This document shows positions 20,955 to 29,608 of a DNA stretch of 43,871 nt, in pieces (the first letter of the stretch is position 1; each line of letters begins with the position of its first letter). The stretch is from Deltaproteobacteria bacterium UBA2385. Lineage in GTDB: Bacteria > Myxococcota_A > UBA796 > UBA2385. Position numbers and translations under genes: made by a program. A model generated the notes under the pieces. The model was not told where the DNA came from, did not search any database, and saw only the letters and a list, made by a program, of their open reading frames with translations. Location: the NCBI GenBank assembly GCA_002343455.1, contig DDSR01000238.1:1-43871 (forward strand), read 5' to 3'.

Positions 20955-22307
20955 TCAGCCGGCGAGGCGGGCCTGCTCGCCCTTGAGGCTGTTGGCGAAG
21001 GCCCGGGTCACGACCACCTCGACCACCTGCCCGAAGAGCGAGGGGTCTCCGGGGAAGTTGATCATCTTGAAGCTGCCGGTCCGCCCGCAGACCACGCCCT
21101 CGTCGTGGCGGGACCAGCCCTCGACCAGCACGGGGAAGACCCCGCCGACCATGGCCTGGTTGGCCTCGACCGAGAGCTGGCGCTGCCGGGCCTGCAGGCG
21201 CTGCAGGCGGGCCAGGGCCACGTCAGCCGGTACCTCCTGCCCGCGATCGAGCAGGGTCAGGGCCGGGGTCCCCGGCCGGGGCGAGTAGGCGAAGGAGAAG
21301 CTGTTGTGGAAGCGCACCGCCGCCATCAGGTCCAGGGTGTCCTCGAAGTCGCGGTCGGTCTCGCCGGGGAAGCCGAGGATGAAGTCGGTGGTCAGGGCGA
21401 GGTCCGGCCGGGCCTGCCGCAGCTCGTCCACCAGGGCGAGGTAGCGGTCGCGGGTGTAGAAGCGCTTCATCCGTCGCAGCACGGCGTCGCTGCCGGACTG
21501 GACGGGCAGGTGCAGGTGGCTGCAGAGCTGGGGCAGGTCGCGGAAGGCCTGGACCACGTCGGGGCCCATGTCGCGGGGGTGGCTGGTCGTGAAGCGGATG
21601 CGCTCCACTCCGGGGACCTCGGCCACGGCGTACAGCAGCTGGGCGAAGGTGCGCTCGCCGGGCACCTTCAGGCCGTAGCTGTTGACGTTCTGGCCGATCA
21701 GGGTGATCTCACGCACCCCCCGGTCCGCCAGGGCCCGCACCTCGGCCAGGATCTGATCGGCCGGGCGCGAGAGCTCGGCCCCGCGGGTGGCCGGGACGAT
21801 GCAGAAGGTGCACTTGTTGTCGCAGCCCTTCTGGATGGTCACGAAGGCGCCGACCTGCGAGGCGGCCCGCGGATCGAGCTGGTCGGCGAAGACGTAGTCC
21901 TCGGCGTCGAGGAAGGCCGTGTCCACCACCGGCTCGTGGGCGGCCTGGCGCACGATCTCCACCACCCGGCTGACCGCGTCGGGGCCGAAGACCATGTCCA
22001 GGTCCTTGTAGCGGGTGCGCAGGGCCTCGCCCTCTTGCTGGGCCACGCAGCCGGCGACCGCCAGCAGCACCCGATCCTCGGCGTCGGCGGCCCCGCGGCG
22101 GCGCTTGATCGCCCGCGCCCGGCCCAGGAAGCCGTGCAGCTTGTCCTCGGCCTTCTCGCGGATGGAGCAGGTGTTCACCACGATCAGATCGGCCTGCTCG
22201 ATCTCCTCGGTCGGCTCGTAGCCATCCGTCTCCAACAGCGCGCGGATCTTGCCGCTGTCGTAGTCGTTCATCTGGCAGCCGAAGGTGTGGACGTAGACGC
22301 GCTTCAT
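20955..22307 (-). CDS. miaB: tRNA-2-methylthio-N6-dimethylallyladenosine synthase
   Basis: 450 residues, normal for the family. MiaB adds a methylthio group to i6A37 of tRNAs reading U-starting codons. The N-terminal UPF0004 domain has its three cluster cysteines (TFGCQMN, NTCSIREKA, AGCVAQQ). The radical SAM core has GCDNKCTFCIVPATRG, and the conserved IGQNVNSYG and HLPVQSGS follow. A TRAM-type RNA-binding domain closes the protein (about 385-445). The ATG at 22307 is 9 bp after the methyltransferase gene, so it sits in an operon with that gene and the HerA-like ATPase. High certainty. Confidence 0.97.
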   Translation of the reverse strand: MKRVYVHTFGCQMNDYDSGKIRALLETDGYEPTEEIEQADLIVVNTCSIREKAEDKLHGFLGRARAIKRRRGAADAEDRVLLAVAGCVAQQEGEALRTRYKDLDMVFGPDAVSRVVEIVRQAAHEPVVDTAFLDAEDYVFADQLDPRAASQVGAFVTIQKGCDNKCTFCIVPATRGAELSRPADQILAEVRALADRGVREITLIGQNVNSYGLKVPGERTFAQLLYAVAEVPGVERIRFTTSHPRDMGPDVVQAFRDLPQLCSHLHLPVQSGSDAVLRRMKRFYTRDRYLALVDELRQARPDLALTTDFILGFPGETDRDFEDTLDLMAAVRFHNSFSFAYSPRPGTPALTLLDRGQEVPADVALARLQRLQARQRQLSVEANQAMVGGVFPVLVEGWSRHDEGVVCGRTGSFKMINFPGDPSLFGQVVEVVVTRAFANSLKGEQARLAG

Positions 22308-22316
22308 CGCCGGGGG

Positions 22317-23216
22317 CTAGCGCGCGTCGCGCCGGGCCGCAATGCAGTGCGAGAAGAGCACGCGGTAGCCGCGGTCGTACTCGCGGATGACCCAGGGGAC
22401 CTGGTCCTCTTGCCCGGCGATCGTCAGGCCCAGGCCCTCGATCGCCTCGCGCAGCTCCTCCTCGGGCGGGGCAGCCCCGACCAGGCCCATCTCGTCGTCG
22501 TCGTAGGGGGTGCTCAGCGTCAGCAGCCCGCCGGGCTGGACCAGATCGGCCGCGGCCGAGAGGATCGAGCCCGCGCCGGAGTCGGCGATGTCGATGACGT
22601 TGCCGAGGTGGACCCAGGCGAAGGCCCCGTCGGGGAAGGGCGGGTTGGCGGCGTCGGCGATGCAGAAGTGCAGCAGGCGGTCGGAGATCGGCTTGAAGGG
22701 CCAGCGCAAGCGCTGCAGGCCGGAGCGGCTGGTGGGGACGTGCGTCTCGGCCAGCCGCCCGTAGAGCAGGTCCCGGGCCAGCAGGACCGCCCGCGGGGAG
22801 CGGTCGAAGGCGTAGGTGTTGCGGCCCGCGGTCGCCATGCGCCGGGCCATCGGCCCCACCCCACAGCCCACGTCCAGGGCGCGGCCGTTGGGCGCCAGCT
22901 CGGCCCCCCACTGCGCGCAGAGCTGGTCGGGCGAGCGCTCGCCCAGGGAGTGCAGCCAGCGGCCGAAGGTGCCGGGCCCGCCCAGCGCCGAGGGAGGCAG
23001 GTGCGGCGTGACCGGGTCGCTGGCGTCGACGGGCAGGTCCTCGACCCGCCGGGTGGGCAGGCCCTGGGCGAGGTCCCAGACGCCGGGACCGTGCCGCAGC
23101 AGGAAGCGGTCCGGCTCGGGCACCAGCACGGGGACGCCGTCCAGCGTCGGGTAGCGCCGCCCCTCGGGCGAGCGACCGTCAGAGAGGCGTCCACGGCTGA
23201 CGGGGCAGATGTACAC
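22317..23216 (-). CDS. SAM-dependent methyltransferase with Trm112-like N-terminus
   Basis: 299 residues from a GTG start at 23216. The N-terminal 35 residues (ICPVSRGRLSDG to DGVPVLVPEP) resemble the Trm112/zinc-ribbon-like leader seen before some class I methyltransferases, but with only one obvious Cys. The methyltransferase domain starts at about 110 with the SAM motif ALDVGCGVGPMARRM, followed by an acidic residue in TYAFDRS and a motif IV-like region DGAFAWVHLGNVIDI. The substrate is not evident. It lies between the HerA-like ATPase (22 bp) and miaB (9 bp) in one strand. It ends with TAG, one of several genes here showing that TAG is an ordinary stop. Confidence 0.8.
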   Translation of the reverse strand: MYICPVSRGRLSDGRSPEGRRYPTLDGVPVLVPEPDRFLLRHGPGVWDLAQGLPTRRVEDLPVDASDPVTPHLPPSALGGPGTFGRWLHSLGERSPDQLCAQWGAELAPNGRALDVGCGVGPMARRMATAGRNTYAFDRSPRAVLLARDLLYGRLAETHVPTSRSGLQRLRWPFKPISDRLLHFCIADAANPPFPDGAFAWVHLGNVIDIADSGAGSILSAAADLVQPGGLLTLSTPYDDDEMGLVGAAPPEEELREAIEGLGLTIAGQEDQVPWVIREYDRGYRVLFSHCIAARRDAR

Positions 23217-23238
23217 GACGCTTCTCCGCGATCAGGGC

Positions 23239-25554
23239 TCAGGCAGGCAGCCGCACGCTGGCGGGCACCCAGAGGATACCGAAGCGGACCAGCCGGAGGT
23301 CGCTCCGCTCCAGCCCCACCGGCTTCTCCTCTATCTGCGCGAGCGAGGCCGCGTGCGTGTCCTCGATTCGCTTGACCGCCTCCTCCAGCTCGTTCTCCAG
23401 CTCGTAGGCCTCCTGCTGCAGATCGCGCACCTGCTGCTCGGCCTGGTCCAGCCGGGCCTGGGCCTGCGAGGTCTGCTGCCGCTTGCTCATCGCCGTGTTC
23501 AGGCTGCGCTTGCGGCCCGAGAACAGGCTCATCAGCGTCTCGCCGACGTTGACCGCCTCCTGGAGCTGCCGAGCGCGCACCAGCCCCTGCTGCTCGACGA
23601 TCTTCGCCTGCGCCGTCGCGATGCGGTCCTCGATGCGCTTGCTGTCCCGAGCCGCCTTCTCACGCAGCTTGCCGACCTCCTCGTCCACCCGGGCCTGGAT
23701 CGCCTCCCGCACCCGGGCCTCGAAGGCCTCCCGGTCCTCTCCCCCGCGCCCGTACAGCTTGAGCCCGGGGTGCACGAACATGCCGCGACTCTCGCTGCGC
23801 AGCACCTCGTCGAGGATCTGCTTCTGGAGGGCCTGCAGCTCCTTCGGCTCGTCGACCCAGGCCGGCAGCGGGTGGTAGAGGGCGTTGGCGGGCGCGCTGG
23901 CAAGCAGATCGCCGGGCTCGAAGCGGACGGAGAAGGGCTCGGGGAGGCCCTCCTCCAGGGGGTACCAGACGCGGAACTCGTGGTGGTCGAGCACGAAGCC
24001 CTGGCGCTCCTCGTCGAAGCGCAGCTCCAGCTCGGCCAGCAGGGCCGGGCGCAGGGCGAGGCGGCCGTCGGGGCGGGCGGGCTCGGCCAGGGGGGCGAAG
24101 TGCTCGTGCAGGCGGGCCGAGAAGGCCACGCGCGGGTCCAGGAAGAGACACTCACCCGGAGCGGGAGGGGCCGCCGAGAGCAGGGTGGACACGGGAATCG
24201 CGGGAGGCGGAGCAGAAGGAGGAGGCGAGGCCGGGCTGAGCCGGGCCAGCTCGGTGCGAGTGAGTGGGCCGCGCAGGAAGCTCATCGCGAAGCGGGTGCC
24301 GAAGATCCGCGGCGTGTCCGAGCCGGCGTCCACCAGCAGGAAGCGGCGCTTGCCCAGGCCCGCCACCGCCTCGTCCAGCTCGGGCTTGCCCATCCCCTTC
24401 AGCAGGCGATCCCGGTCCTGCGGGGTCTGCAGGCGGCCGATGAACCAGAGCCCGGCGTTGGAGAGGGCCTTGTAGTCCAGGTCGACCGGGTTCTGCGTCG
24501 CCAGCAGCAGCCCCAGCCCGACCGCGCGGGCCTGCTTCATCATGCCGAGCAGCGGCTCCTTGGTCGGCGGGTTGTGGGGGTGCGGCGGCAGGTAGCCGGC
24601 GATCTCGTCGAAGAAGAGCAGGGCGCGCAGGCTGCTGCTGCCCGGCATCGCCCGGGACCAGGCCCGCAGGCGGCCCAGCAGCAGGGAGAGGAAGAAGAGC
24701 CGCTGCCCGTCGGGGAGGTGGGCGAGGTGCACCACCGTCACGGGGACGCGGCCGCCGGGGGGAGGGCCGCCCGGGCCGCCCAGCATCGCCTCGATGTCGA
24801 GCGGCGCCCCGTGGGTCCAGGCCGAGAACGAGGGCGAGGCGATCACCCCGTTGAGCTTCATCGCCAGGTCCATGCGCGCGTCGGGCGGGAAGAAGCGGTC
24901 CACCGGGAAGACGCCGACCTTCTCGAAGGGAGGGTCCAGCAGGCGCAGGATCAGCGTCTCCAGGTCGGGGTCCTCCCCGGCCAGCCAGGCGCGCTCGAGC
25001 ACCTGGCTGAGCACGATGTGGGCCGGGTCGCGCACCGGATCGGCCTCCTGCCCGACCAGGCCCAGCAGCCCCGAGATCGAGCCCGCCACCAGCTCGCGGA
25101 CGGCCTCGGCGTCCTGCAGGGCGGCGGCCGCGGGGCGACGAAAAGCCGCCAGGACGTCGACGGGCTGGCCCGACTCGCTGCCCGGGGTCAGGATGCGCAG
25201 GTCCATCCGCTGCTTCAGGGCGGCGATGCGCTCGGGCTGGATCCCCGACTCGGCCAGCCCCTGCCTCCAGCTCGCCGCCAGGGCCACCGGGTCCTGGCCG
25301 GGCTCCACCCAGGGCAGGAAGTCGGTCGGCGCGAGGTCGGGGAAGAGCAGGGCGAGGTTTCCGAGGTCGCCCTTGGGGTCGATGGCGATGATCGGCACGC
25401 CCGCCTGGGCCAGCTCTTCCAGCATCACCACGCACAGGCCCGTCTTGCCCGAGCCGGTCATGCCGACGACGACCCCGTGGGTGCGCAGCGCCTCGGGCTC
25501 GAGGCTGAGGTCGGCGCCGTGCTCGTCGCGGCCGAGGGTGAGCTGTGGGGTCAT
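23239..25554 (-). CDS. HerA-like (FtsK/HerA superfamily) ATPase with C-terminal coiled coil
   Basis: 771 residues. Walker A is GMTGSGKTG (about 31-39) and Walker B is ALLFFDEIAGYLPP (about 315-330), with IAIDPKGDLGN and LLLATQNPVDLDYK as further conserved segments of the HerA/DUF87 group. The C-terminal 250 residues are highly charged and heptad-rich, predicting a long coiled coil (about 560-740). HerA-type ATPases pump DNA, but stand-alone copies like this one, without a NurA nuclease neighbour, have no firm role. ATG 25554 has GGAGG four bases upstream. First gene of the run with the methyltransferase and miaB. Confidence 0.85.
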   Translation of the reverse strand: MTPQLTLGRDEHGADLSLEPEALRTHGVVVGMTGSGKTGLCVVMLEELAQAGVPIIAIDPKGDLGNLALLFPDLAPTDFLPWVEPGQDPVALAASWRQGLAESGIQPERIAALKQRMDLRILTPGSESGQPVDVLAAFRRPAAAALQDAEAVRELVAGSISGLLGLVGQEADPVRDPAHIVLSQVLERAWLAGEDPDLETLILRLLDPPFEKVGVFPVDRFFPPDARMDLAMKLNGVIASPSFSAWTHGAPLDIEAMLGGPGGPPPGGRVPVTVVHLAHLPDGQRLFFLSLLLGRLRAWSRAMPGSSSLRALLFFDEIAGYLPPHPHNPPTKEPLLGMMKQARAVGLGLLLATQNPVDLDYKALSNAGLWFIGRLQTPQDRDRLLKGMGKPELDEAVAGLGKRRFLLVDAGSDTPRIFGTRFAMSFLRGPLTRTELARLSPASPPPSAPPPAIPVSTLLSAAPPAPGECLFLDPRVAFSARLHEHFAPLAEPARPDGRLALRPALLAELELRFDEERQGFVLDHHEFRVWYPLEEGLPEPFSVRFEPGDLLASAPANALYHPLPAWVDEPKELQALQKQILDEVLRSESRGMFVHPGLKLYGRGGEDREAFEARVREAIQARVDEEVGKLREKAARDSKRIEDRIATAQAKIVEQQGLVRARQLQEAVNVGETLMSLFSGRKRSLNTAMSKRQQTSQAQARLDQAEQQVRDLQQEAYELENELEEAVKRIEDTHAASLAQIEEKPVGLERSDLRLVRFGILWVPASVRLPA

Positions 25555-25630
25555 CGGGCCTCCGGCGGGAGCAGCTATCCATCACGATCGCCTGACGCCC
25601 GCCGCCCCGCGCCCACGGTAGGTTGACCCC

Positions 25631-26614
25631 ATGCGCGCGACCGTCCTGATCCCCGCTCTGGCGGCCTGCTCGCCGGGTGCGGCCGACACGGGCGACGGGC
25701 CGGGCACCTCCGACGCCCGGCAAGGCTGCCGGAGCTGCGCCATCCGCGACGCCCACAGCTACTCCATCGAGCTGCGCTTGCAGGTCCAACGGGCCCCGCT
25801 GGCCGTCGGGCGGGACGCCACGCTGCGCTGGTCCGAGCTGGGTCACGACATCTTCGGCAGGCCCCTGGATCCCCGCACCGACCTGGTCTCGGCGACCCTC
25901 TTCCACTTCCACGATCTCGACCCGGGCGCCCTGCTCGCCGATCTCAGCGAGAACCGCCTGCGGCAGGAGACCGTGGGCGCCTTCTGGAGCTGCGACCCCC
26001 AGGGCGGCGCCTGCGCGCTCTCCTCCTTCTCCATCCTCGGCCACGCCCTGATCCCCTCGACCGACTTCGTCGACGAGCTCGGCCCCTACCTGCTGGTGCT
26101 CTCCTCGGGCCGAGACGGAGGGATCCGCTCCATGATCTTCCTCGATCCCGGTCCGATCGGCGGCCCCTCCACCGCGCGGGTCCTCGACGGCAGCGCCCAC
26201 GCGCAGATCCTGCCCGACCTCTCCCCTCCGGACGCCCTGTTCCTGGCCAGCGGCCCCGAGGTCGAGCTGGACTGGTCCGCCCTCAGCCTCGACGCCTGGG
26301 GCGACCCGCTGCAAGCCAGCCGCCTGGATCGCCTGCGCCTCGATCGACTGGCCTTGGACCCTGTCGAGATCGGGACGCATCTCGCCGAGCTGGAGTCCCT
26401 GTCGCAGGAGAGCTGGGAGGCCCCCATCGCCGGTCGCAGCGCGCTGCGGCTCGGAGAGCTGCAGGGCGAGACCCCTCTCCTCGGCGTCGACGCGGAGTCG
26501 ACCTGGCTGGCGACCGCCTGGTGCGACACCTGCCTCTTCGATCTCCCGGTCTTCGCCGTCTTGCTGCGCCCGGCGTCAGCCCCCCAGCTCCGGCACCCGG
26601 CCCGCGTACAGTAA
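25631..26614 (+). CDS. Hypothetical lipoprotein
   Basis: 327 residues. A very short signal, MRATVLIPALAACS, with lipobox Leu-Ala-Ala-Cys (Cys13), is followed by an Asp/Thr/Gly linker and a CRSC pair. The rest alternates Asp-rich loops and strands without a recognised domain, with a repeated pattern of LDWSALSLDAWGDPL and RWSELGHDIFGRPLDP that suggests two copies of one domain. A late Cys pair (WCDTC) may form a disulfide. It is divergent from the HerA-like gene and its 3' end overlaps the convergent arylsulfotransferase-like gene by 39 bp. No function assigned. Confidence 0.8.
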   Translation: MRATVLIPALAACSPGAADTGDGPGTSDARQGCRSCAIRDAHSYSIELRLQVQRAPLAVGRDATLRWSELGHDIFGRPLDPRTDLVSATLFHFHDLDPGALLADLSENRLRQETVGAFWSCDPQGGACALSSFSILGHALIPSTDFVDELGPYLLVLSSGRDGGIRSMIFLDPGPIGGPSTARVLDGSAHAQILPDLSPPDALFLASGPEVELDWSALSLDAWGDPLQASRLDRLRLDRLALDPVEIGTHLAELESLSQESWEAPIAGRSALRLGELQGETPLLGVDAESTWLATAWCDTCLFDLPVFAVLLRPASAPQLRHPARVQ

Positions 26615-27991
26615 CCACCAGCCGGTGGCCAGCCGCAGCCGCCAGAGCAGCTCGCCCTCGGCCGAGACCTCGTCCATCTGCGCGCTCATCGCCAGGACCA
26701 GGGTCCGGTTGCCGCTCCACAGCAGGTCACTGTTGCCCAGGAAGTCCGTACGCAGGCAGTCCTCGGTGGAGTACTGCCAGCTTCGGGCCGCGGTCCAGGC
26801 CTCGAGGTCCAGGTCGAGCTCCACGCTGGCCGAGCACGCGGGATCCTGGAAGCTGCCGGTGTCGAAGAGCAGCACCCCCCGCTCGGTCGGCATGGCGCTG
26901 TGCGGGTTGAACCGAAGCTCGTCTCCCTCGCCCGCGAAGTCGCCGTCCACGCCACCCAGGGTCCAGCTCAGCCGACCGGTCGCTCGCTCCACGCGGTGCA
27001 CCGACTCGGTGGCGCGCGCGGTGACGATGTAGGCGTCCTCGACCGGATCGTAGTGCAGGTGGTTGAGGTGCGGCCAGACCTCCAGCTCGGGGCTGCCCTG
27101 GATGTCTCGCCCGTATTCGCGGCTCAGATCCGGCACGAGGTCGTCGAAGACGTTCCAGATCTCCCTGACGCTGCCGTCCGGGCCCACCTCCACCAGGCGC
27201 TCGCCCGCGATCTGCCGCGCGCCGTCCTCGAAGGAGCGCACCTCCCAGTCGAAGGTGGCGTAGGTGCCAGGCTCCACTTCGACGAAGTCCGAGTGGCCAC
27301 CGGGGACCGTCACGACGGTGATGGGCGAGCCGTCCAGGGGGGCCCGCGTGATCCGGCTGGGGCTGTCGATGCCGTAGGAACGATCGTTGAAGACCAGGGC
27401 CTCGCCGTCCAGGGAGAGGCGCATCCGCAGGGCGTCCACGCTGAGGAACCAGACGTAGTCTCCCTCCATGTCCACGACCGTGGCCCAGGAGCCGGCGGCG
27501 CCCAGCACATCCCGGATCGGCAGCAGGGTGTAGCCGCTGACCGCGCCGGGCCCCGCCGGGCTCTCGACCGCGACGGCCGGCAGGCCAGCGGGCAGGGTGC
27601 CGGTGCGGAAGCGGGCCTCCTCGGTGCAGAGCAGCTCACCGTCGACCTCGGCGACGACCCGGTAGACGTGCTCCGTGTCGGCCTTGAGGCCCAACAGGAC
27701 CGCGCGCTCCCCTCCCCCATCCGCGGGCTTGCCCTTCGTCTCCCGGAGGGCGTCTCCCTCCCGGCCGAACCACACCCAGGCCTCGCTACCCGCGGACCGG
27801 GTCCAGGAGACGCGCGCCACGGTCGTGAGGACCGCGTCGACCTCGACGCCGAGCTCCGCCAACGGGGTGTCGGACTCGTCCGGTACCCGACAGGCCGGCT
27901 CGCCGGTGTCTGGCCGGCCGCTGTCCTCGCTCGGCGAGGTCGGCGCCGGGCAAGCGAGCAGCAGGGTCAGGAGGAGGGGGAGGAGCATCAC
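26576..27991 (-). CDS. Arylsulfotransferase (ASST)-like lipoprotein
   Basis: 471 residues. The start is GTG at 27991 (AAGG seven bases upstream) or ATG at 27988; both give a signal MLLPLLLTLLLAC with Cys lipidation. An Asp/Ser/Thr linker leads to a fibronectin-like strand domain (about 45-130), then a six-bladed-propeller-like region with HSDFVEV, WPHLNHLHYD, WTLGGVDGDF and FNPHSAMP, the His-containing motifs of the ASST/arylsulfotransferase group. Classical ASST transfers sulfate between phenols in the periplasm using a His nucleophile; which His would serve here is not settled. The 3' end overlaps the lipoprotein gene 25631-26614 by 39 bp on the other strand. Confidence 0.7.
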   Translation of the reverse strand: MMLLPLLLTLLLACPAPTSPSEDSGRPDTGEPACRVPDESDTPLAELGVEVDAVLTTVARVSWTRSAGSEAWVWFGREGDALRETKGKPADGGGERAVLLGLKADTEHVYRVVAEVDGELLCTEEARFRTGTLPAGLPAVAVESPAGPGAVSGYTLLPIRDVLGAAGSWATVVDMEGDYVWFLSVDALRMRLSLDGEALVFNDRSYGIDSPSRITRAPLDGSPITVVTVPGGHSDFVEVEPGTYATFDWEVRSFEDGARQIAGERLVEVGPDGSVREIWNVFDDLVPDLSREYGRDIQGSPELEVWPHLNHLHYDPVEDAYIVTARATESVHRVERATGRLSWTLGGVDGDFAGEGDELRFNPHSAMPTERGVLLFDTGSFQDPACSASVELDLDLEAWTAARSWQYSTEDCLRTDFLGNSDLLWSGNRTLVLAMSAQMDEVSAEGELLWRLRLATGWWLLYAGRVPELGG

Positions 27992-28134
27992 AGCGTCGCC
28001 TTCTCCCTGGCCGGCGCGCCGCTCAGCCTAGAGGGAGCACCACGGTGCCCGCGTGCCCGGAGGGTCGTCAAGCGAACGAGGCGACCATCACAGGCTGTTG
28101 ACAGAGAGCGCCCGGAAGGGGGCCGGCGCCGACC

Positions 28135-29082
28135 TCAACCGATGAACCCTGAGGCCGAGAAGCCCATTGCCCGAGCCCGGCGGTCGAAGTCGACGAGGTC
28201 CTCCTCCCGCAGGCGGCTGCCCAGCGCGTAGGGACGATCCCGCCCCGACGCCGCCAGCACCAGGGGCTCGACCAGGCAGGCATAGACATGCCGAGGGCCG
28301 TAGCCGGCGACCCGGTGGAAGGCCCTTCCCCACAGCCCGCGGTGCCAGCCCGCTGGCAGAGGCAGCGCCTCGCCGGGCAGCACCCTCACGCCCCGCTCCG
28401 GCTCGCCCTTGAGCGTCCCGGGAGAGGCCACGTCGATCAGCCAGGCCCCCCGGGCCAACGCCGCGGGATCGAGCACCCCACCGCTGGTGCCGGCGCCGAT
28501 CACCAGCGGGCAGCCTTCGACCGCCTCGTCCGGGCCCGCGCAGACCCGGGCCGCCCGCGAGCCCCGGCGGTTGTCGACCCGGACCTCGACCCCGTCGCGC
28601 ACCAGCAACCTCGCCACCAGCTCGCCGACGGGGCCGGCGCTGCCGACGACGGCCACCGGGCCCCGCGGCCTCCCCAGGGCCTTCAGCGCCGCCCGCGCAT
28701 GCCCGTGCAGCGCCCAGGCGGTCGCCAGCGCCCCGGTGGTCACGGGCACCGAGAGGCGACGGGCCAGCTCCTCGCCTCGCCCACCGACCAGGGCGCAGAG
28801 GCTGCCCAGCCCCACCGCGCGAATCCCCGGGACCGAGCGCGCCGCCCGCTCCATCAGGTCGACTGCCGCCTGGGGATCCGCCAGCATCGCCTCAGGCTCC
28901 ATCATCAGCCCCAGCACCTCGCCCAGCGCGTGCGCGGGCAGGCCGACGGTGCCGATCCGGCCGAAGGTCTCCGGCCGCCGCCCCCGGGCGCGGGAGAGGC
29001 TGAGCTGCCGCAAGCCGAGCACCACCCGCTGCGCAGGCACCAGGGGGTGGACCAGGAACACGAAGGCCGGCGCCGGCCTCAT
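28135..29082 (-). CDS. Acyl-ACP reductase (AAR)-like oxidoreductase
   Basis: 315 residues. Layout matches cyanobacterial long-chain acyl-[acyl carrier protein] reductase: an N-terminal FGRIGTVG, a Gly-Leu-Gly region (AVGLGSLCALVGG), a VTTGALAT motif, the nucleotide-binding PVAVVGSAGPVG (about 140-155), and a C-terminal PRHVYACLVEPLVL with a Cys in the position of the AAR catalytic cysteine, then a MGF near the end. AAR reduces acyl-ACP to fatty aldehyde with NADPH. The gene follows the ACP gene by 10 bp, a strong functional hint. No aldehyde-deformylating oxygenase is in the window, so the aldehyde may be used otherwise. It is shorter than typical AAR (about 340). Confidence 0.65.
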   Translation of the reverse strand: MRPAPAFVFLVHPLVPAQRVVLGLRQLSLSRARGRRPETFGRIGTVGLPAHALGEVLGLMMEPEAMLADPQAAVDLMERAARSVPGIRAVGLGSLCALVGGRGEELARRLSVPVTTGALATAWALHGHARAALKALGRPRGPVAVVGSAGPVGELVARLLVRDGVEVRVDNRRGSRAARVCAGPDEAVEGCPLVIGAGTSGGVLDPAALARGAWLIDVASPGTLKGEPERGVRVLPGEALPLPAGWHRGLWGRAFHRVAGYGPRHVYACLVEPLVLAASGRDRPYALGSRLREEDLVDFDRRARAMGFSASGFIG

Positions 29083-29092
29083 GCGGGCTGCC

Positions 29093-29560
29093 TCATGCCG
29101 GGAGGACGACGCCGCGGGCCTTCTGGTCGGCCAGGAAGACGACCAGGTTGTAGAAGGTGCCGACGCGGAAGAGCTCGGGCACCTGGACGGCCTTCAGGCC
29201 GGGGCAGAGCTCGGCCCGCGGCACCTCGGGCATGATCGCCGCCAGCGAGTCCAGGGCCAGCTCGGTGAGCACCCCGTCGACCTCGTAGCGCTCGTCCCCG
29301 GTGCCCTGGCGCGCCGATTGCTCGATGCCGCCGCGGGGGATGCGGATGTCGAAGGCCCGCTCCAGCCGGAAGGCGATGTCCAGGAAGTCCAGGCTCTCGG
29401 CGCCGAGCTCGCCGATGACCTTGCTCTCGAAGAGCACCTCGTCGGGCTCCAGGCCCAGCGCCTCGGCGAAGGCGTCGCGCACCTTCTCCCAGGCGGCGGG
29501 GTCCACGTCGGCCGCGCTGGCGGCCCGGGGGGGGAGGTTCTCGAGCGTCGGCGTTTCCAT
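29093..29560 (-). CDS. Acyl carrier protein with a long insertion
   Basis: 155 residues, twice the size of normal ACPs (about 80). The phosphopantetheine attachment Ser is in GAESLDFLDI (about residues 50-60), preceded by a typical first helix. After the second helix an insertion of roughly 40 residues, including PRGGIEQSARQGTGDERYEVDG, separates it from a final helix-like ELFRVGTFYNLVVFL. The ATG at 29560 lies 48 bp after the PNGase F-like gene and 10 bp before the reductase. It probably delivers acyl chains to the AAR-like enzyme (inference from order). The N-terminal 20 residues look flexible. Confidence 0.8.
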   Translation of the reverse strand: METPTLENLPPRAASAADVDPAAWEKVRDAFAEALGLEPDEVLFESKVIGELGAESLDFLDIAFRLERAFDIRIPRGGIEQSARQGTGDERYEVDGVLTELALDSLAAIMPEVPRAELCPGLKAVQVPELFRVGTFYNLVVFLADQKARGVVLPA

Positions 29561-29608
29561 GCGCCCGCACTAGCCAGGGACGGCCACCTTGGCTACTCGT
29601 AGCCCTCG

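Noticed and set aside
28096..28101. TTGACA-like hexamer upstream of nothing obvious
   Set aside because: No -10 element at a suitable distance and no plus-strand gene follows; it is probably chance.
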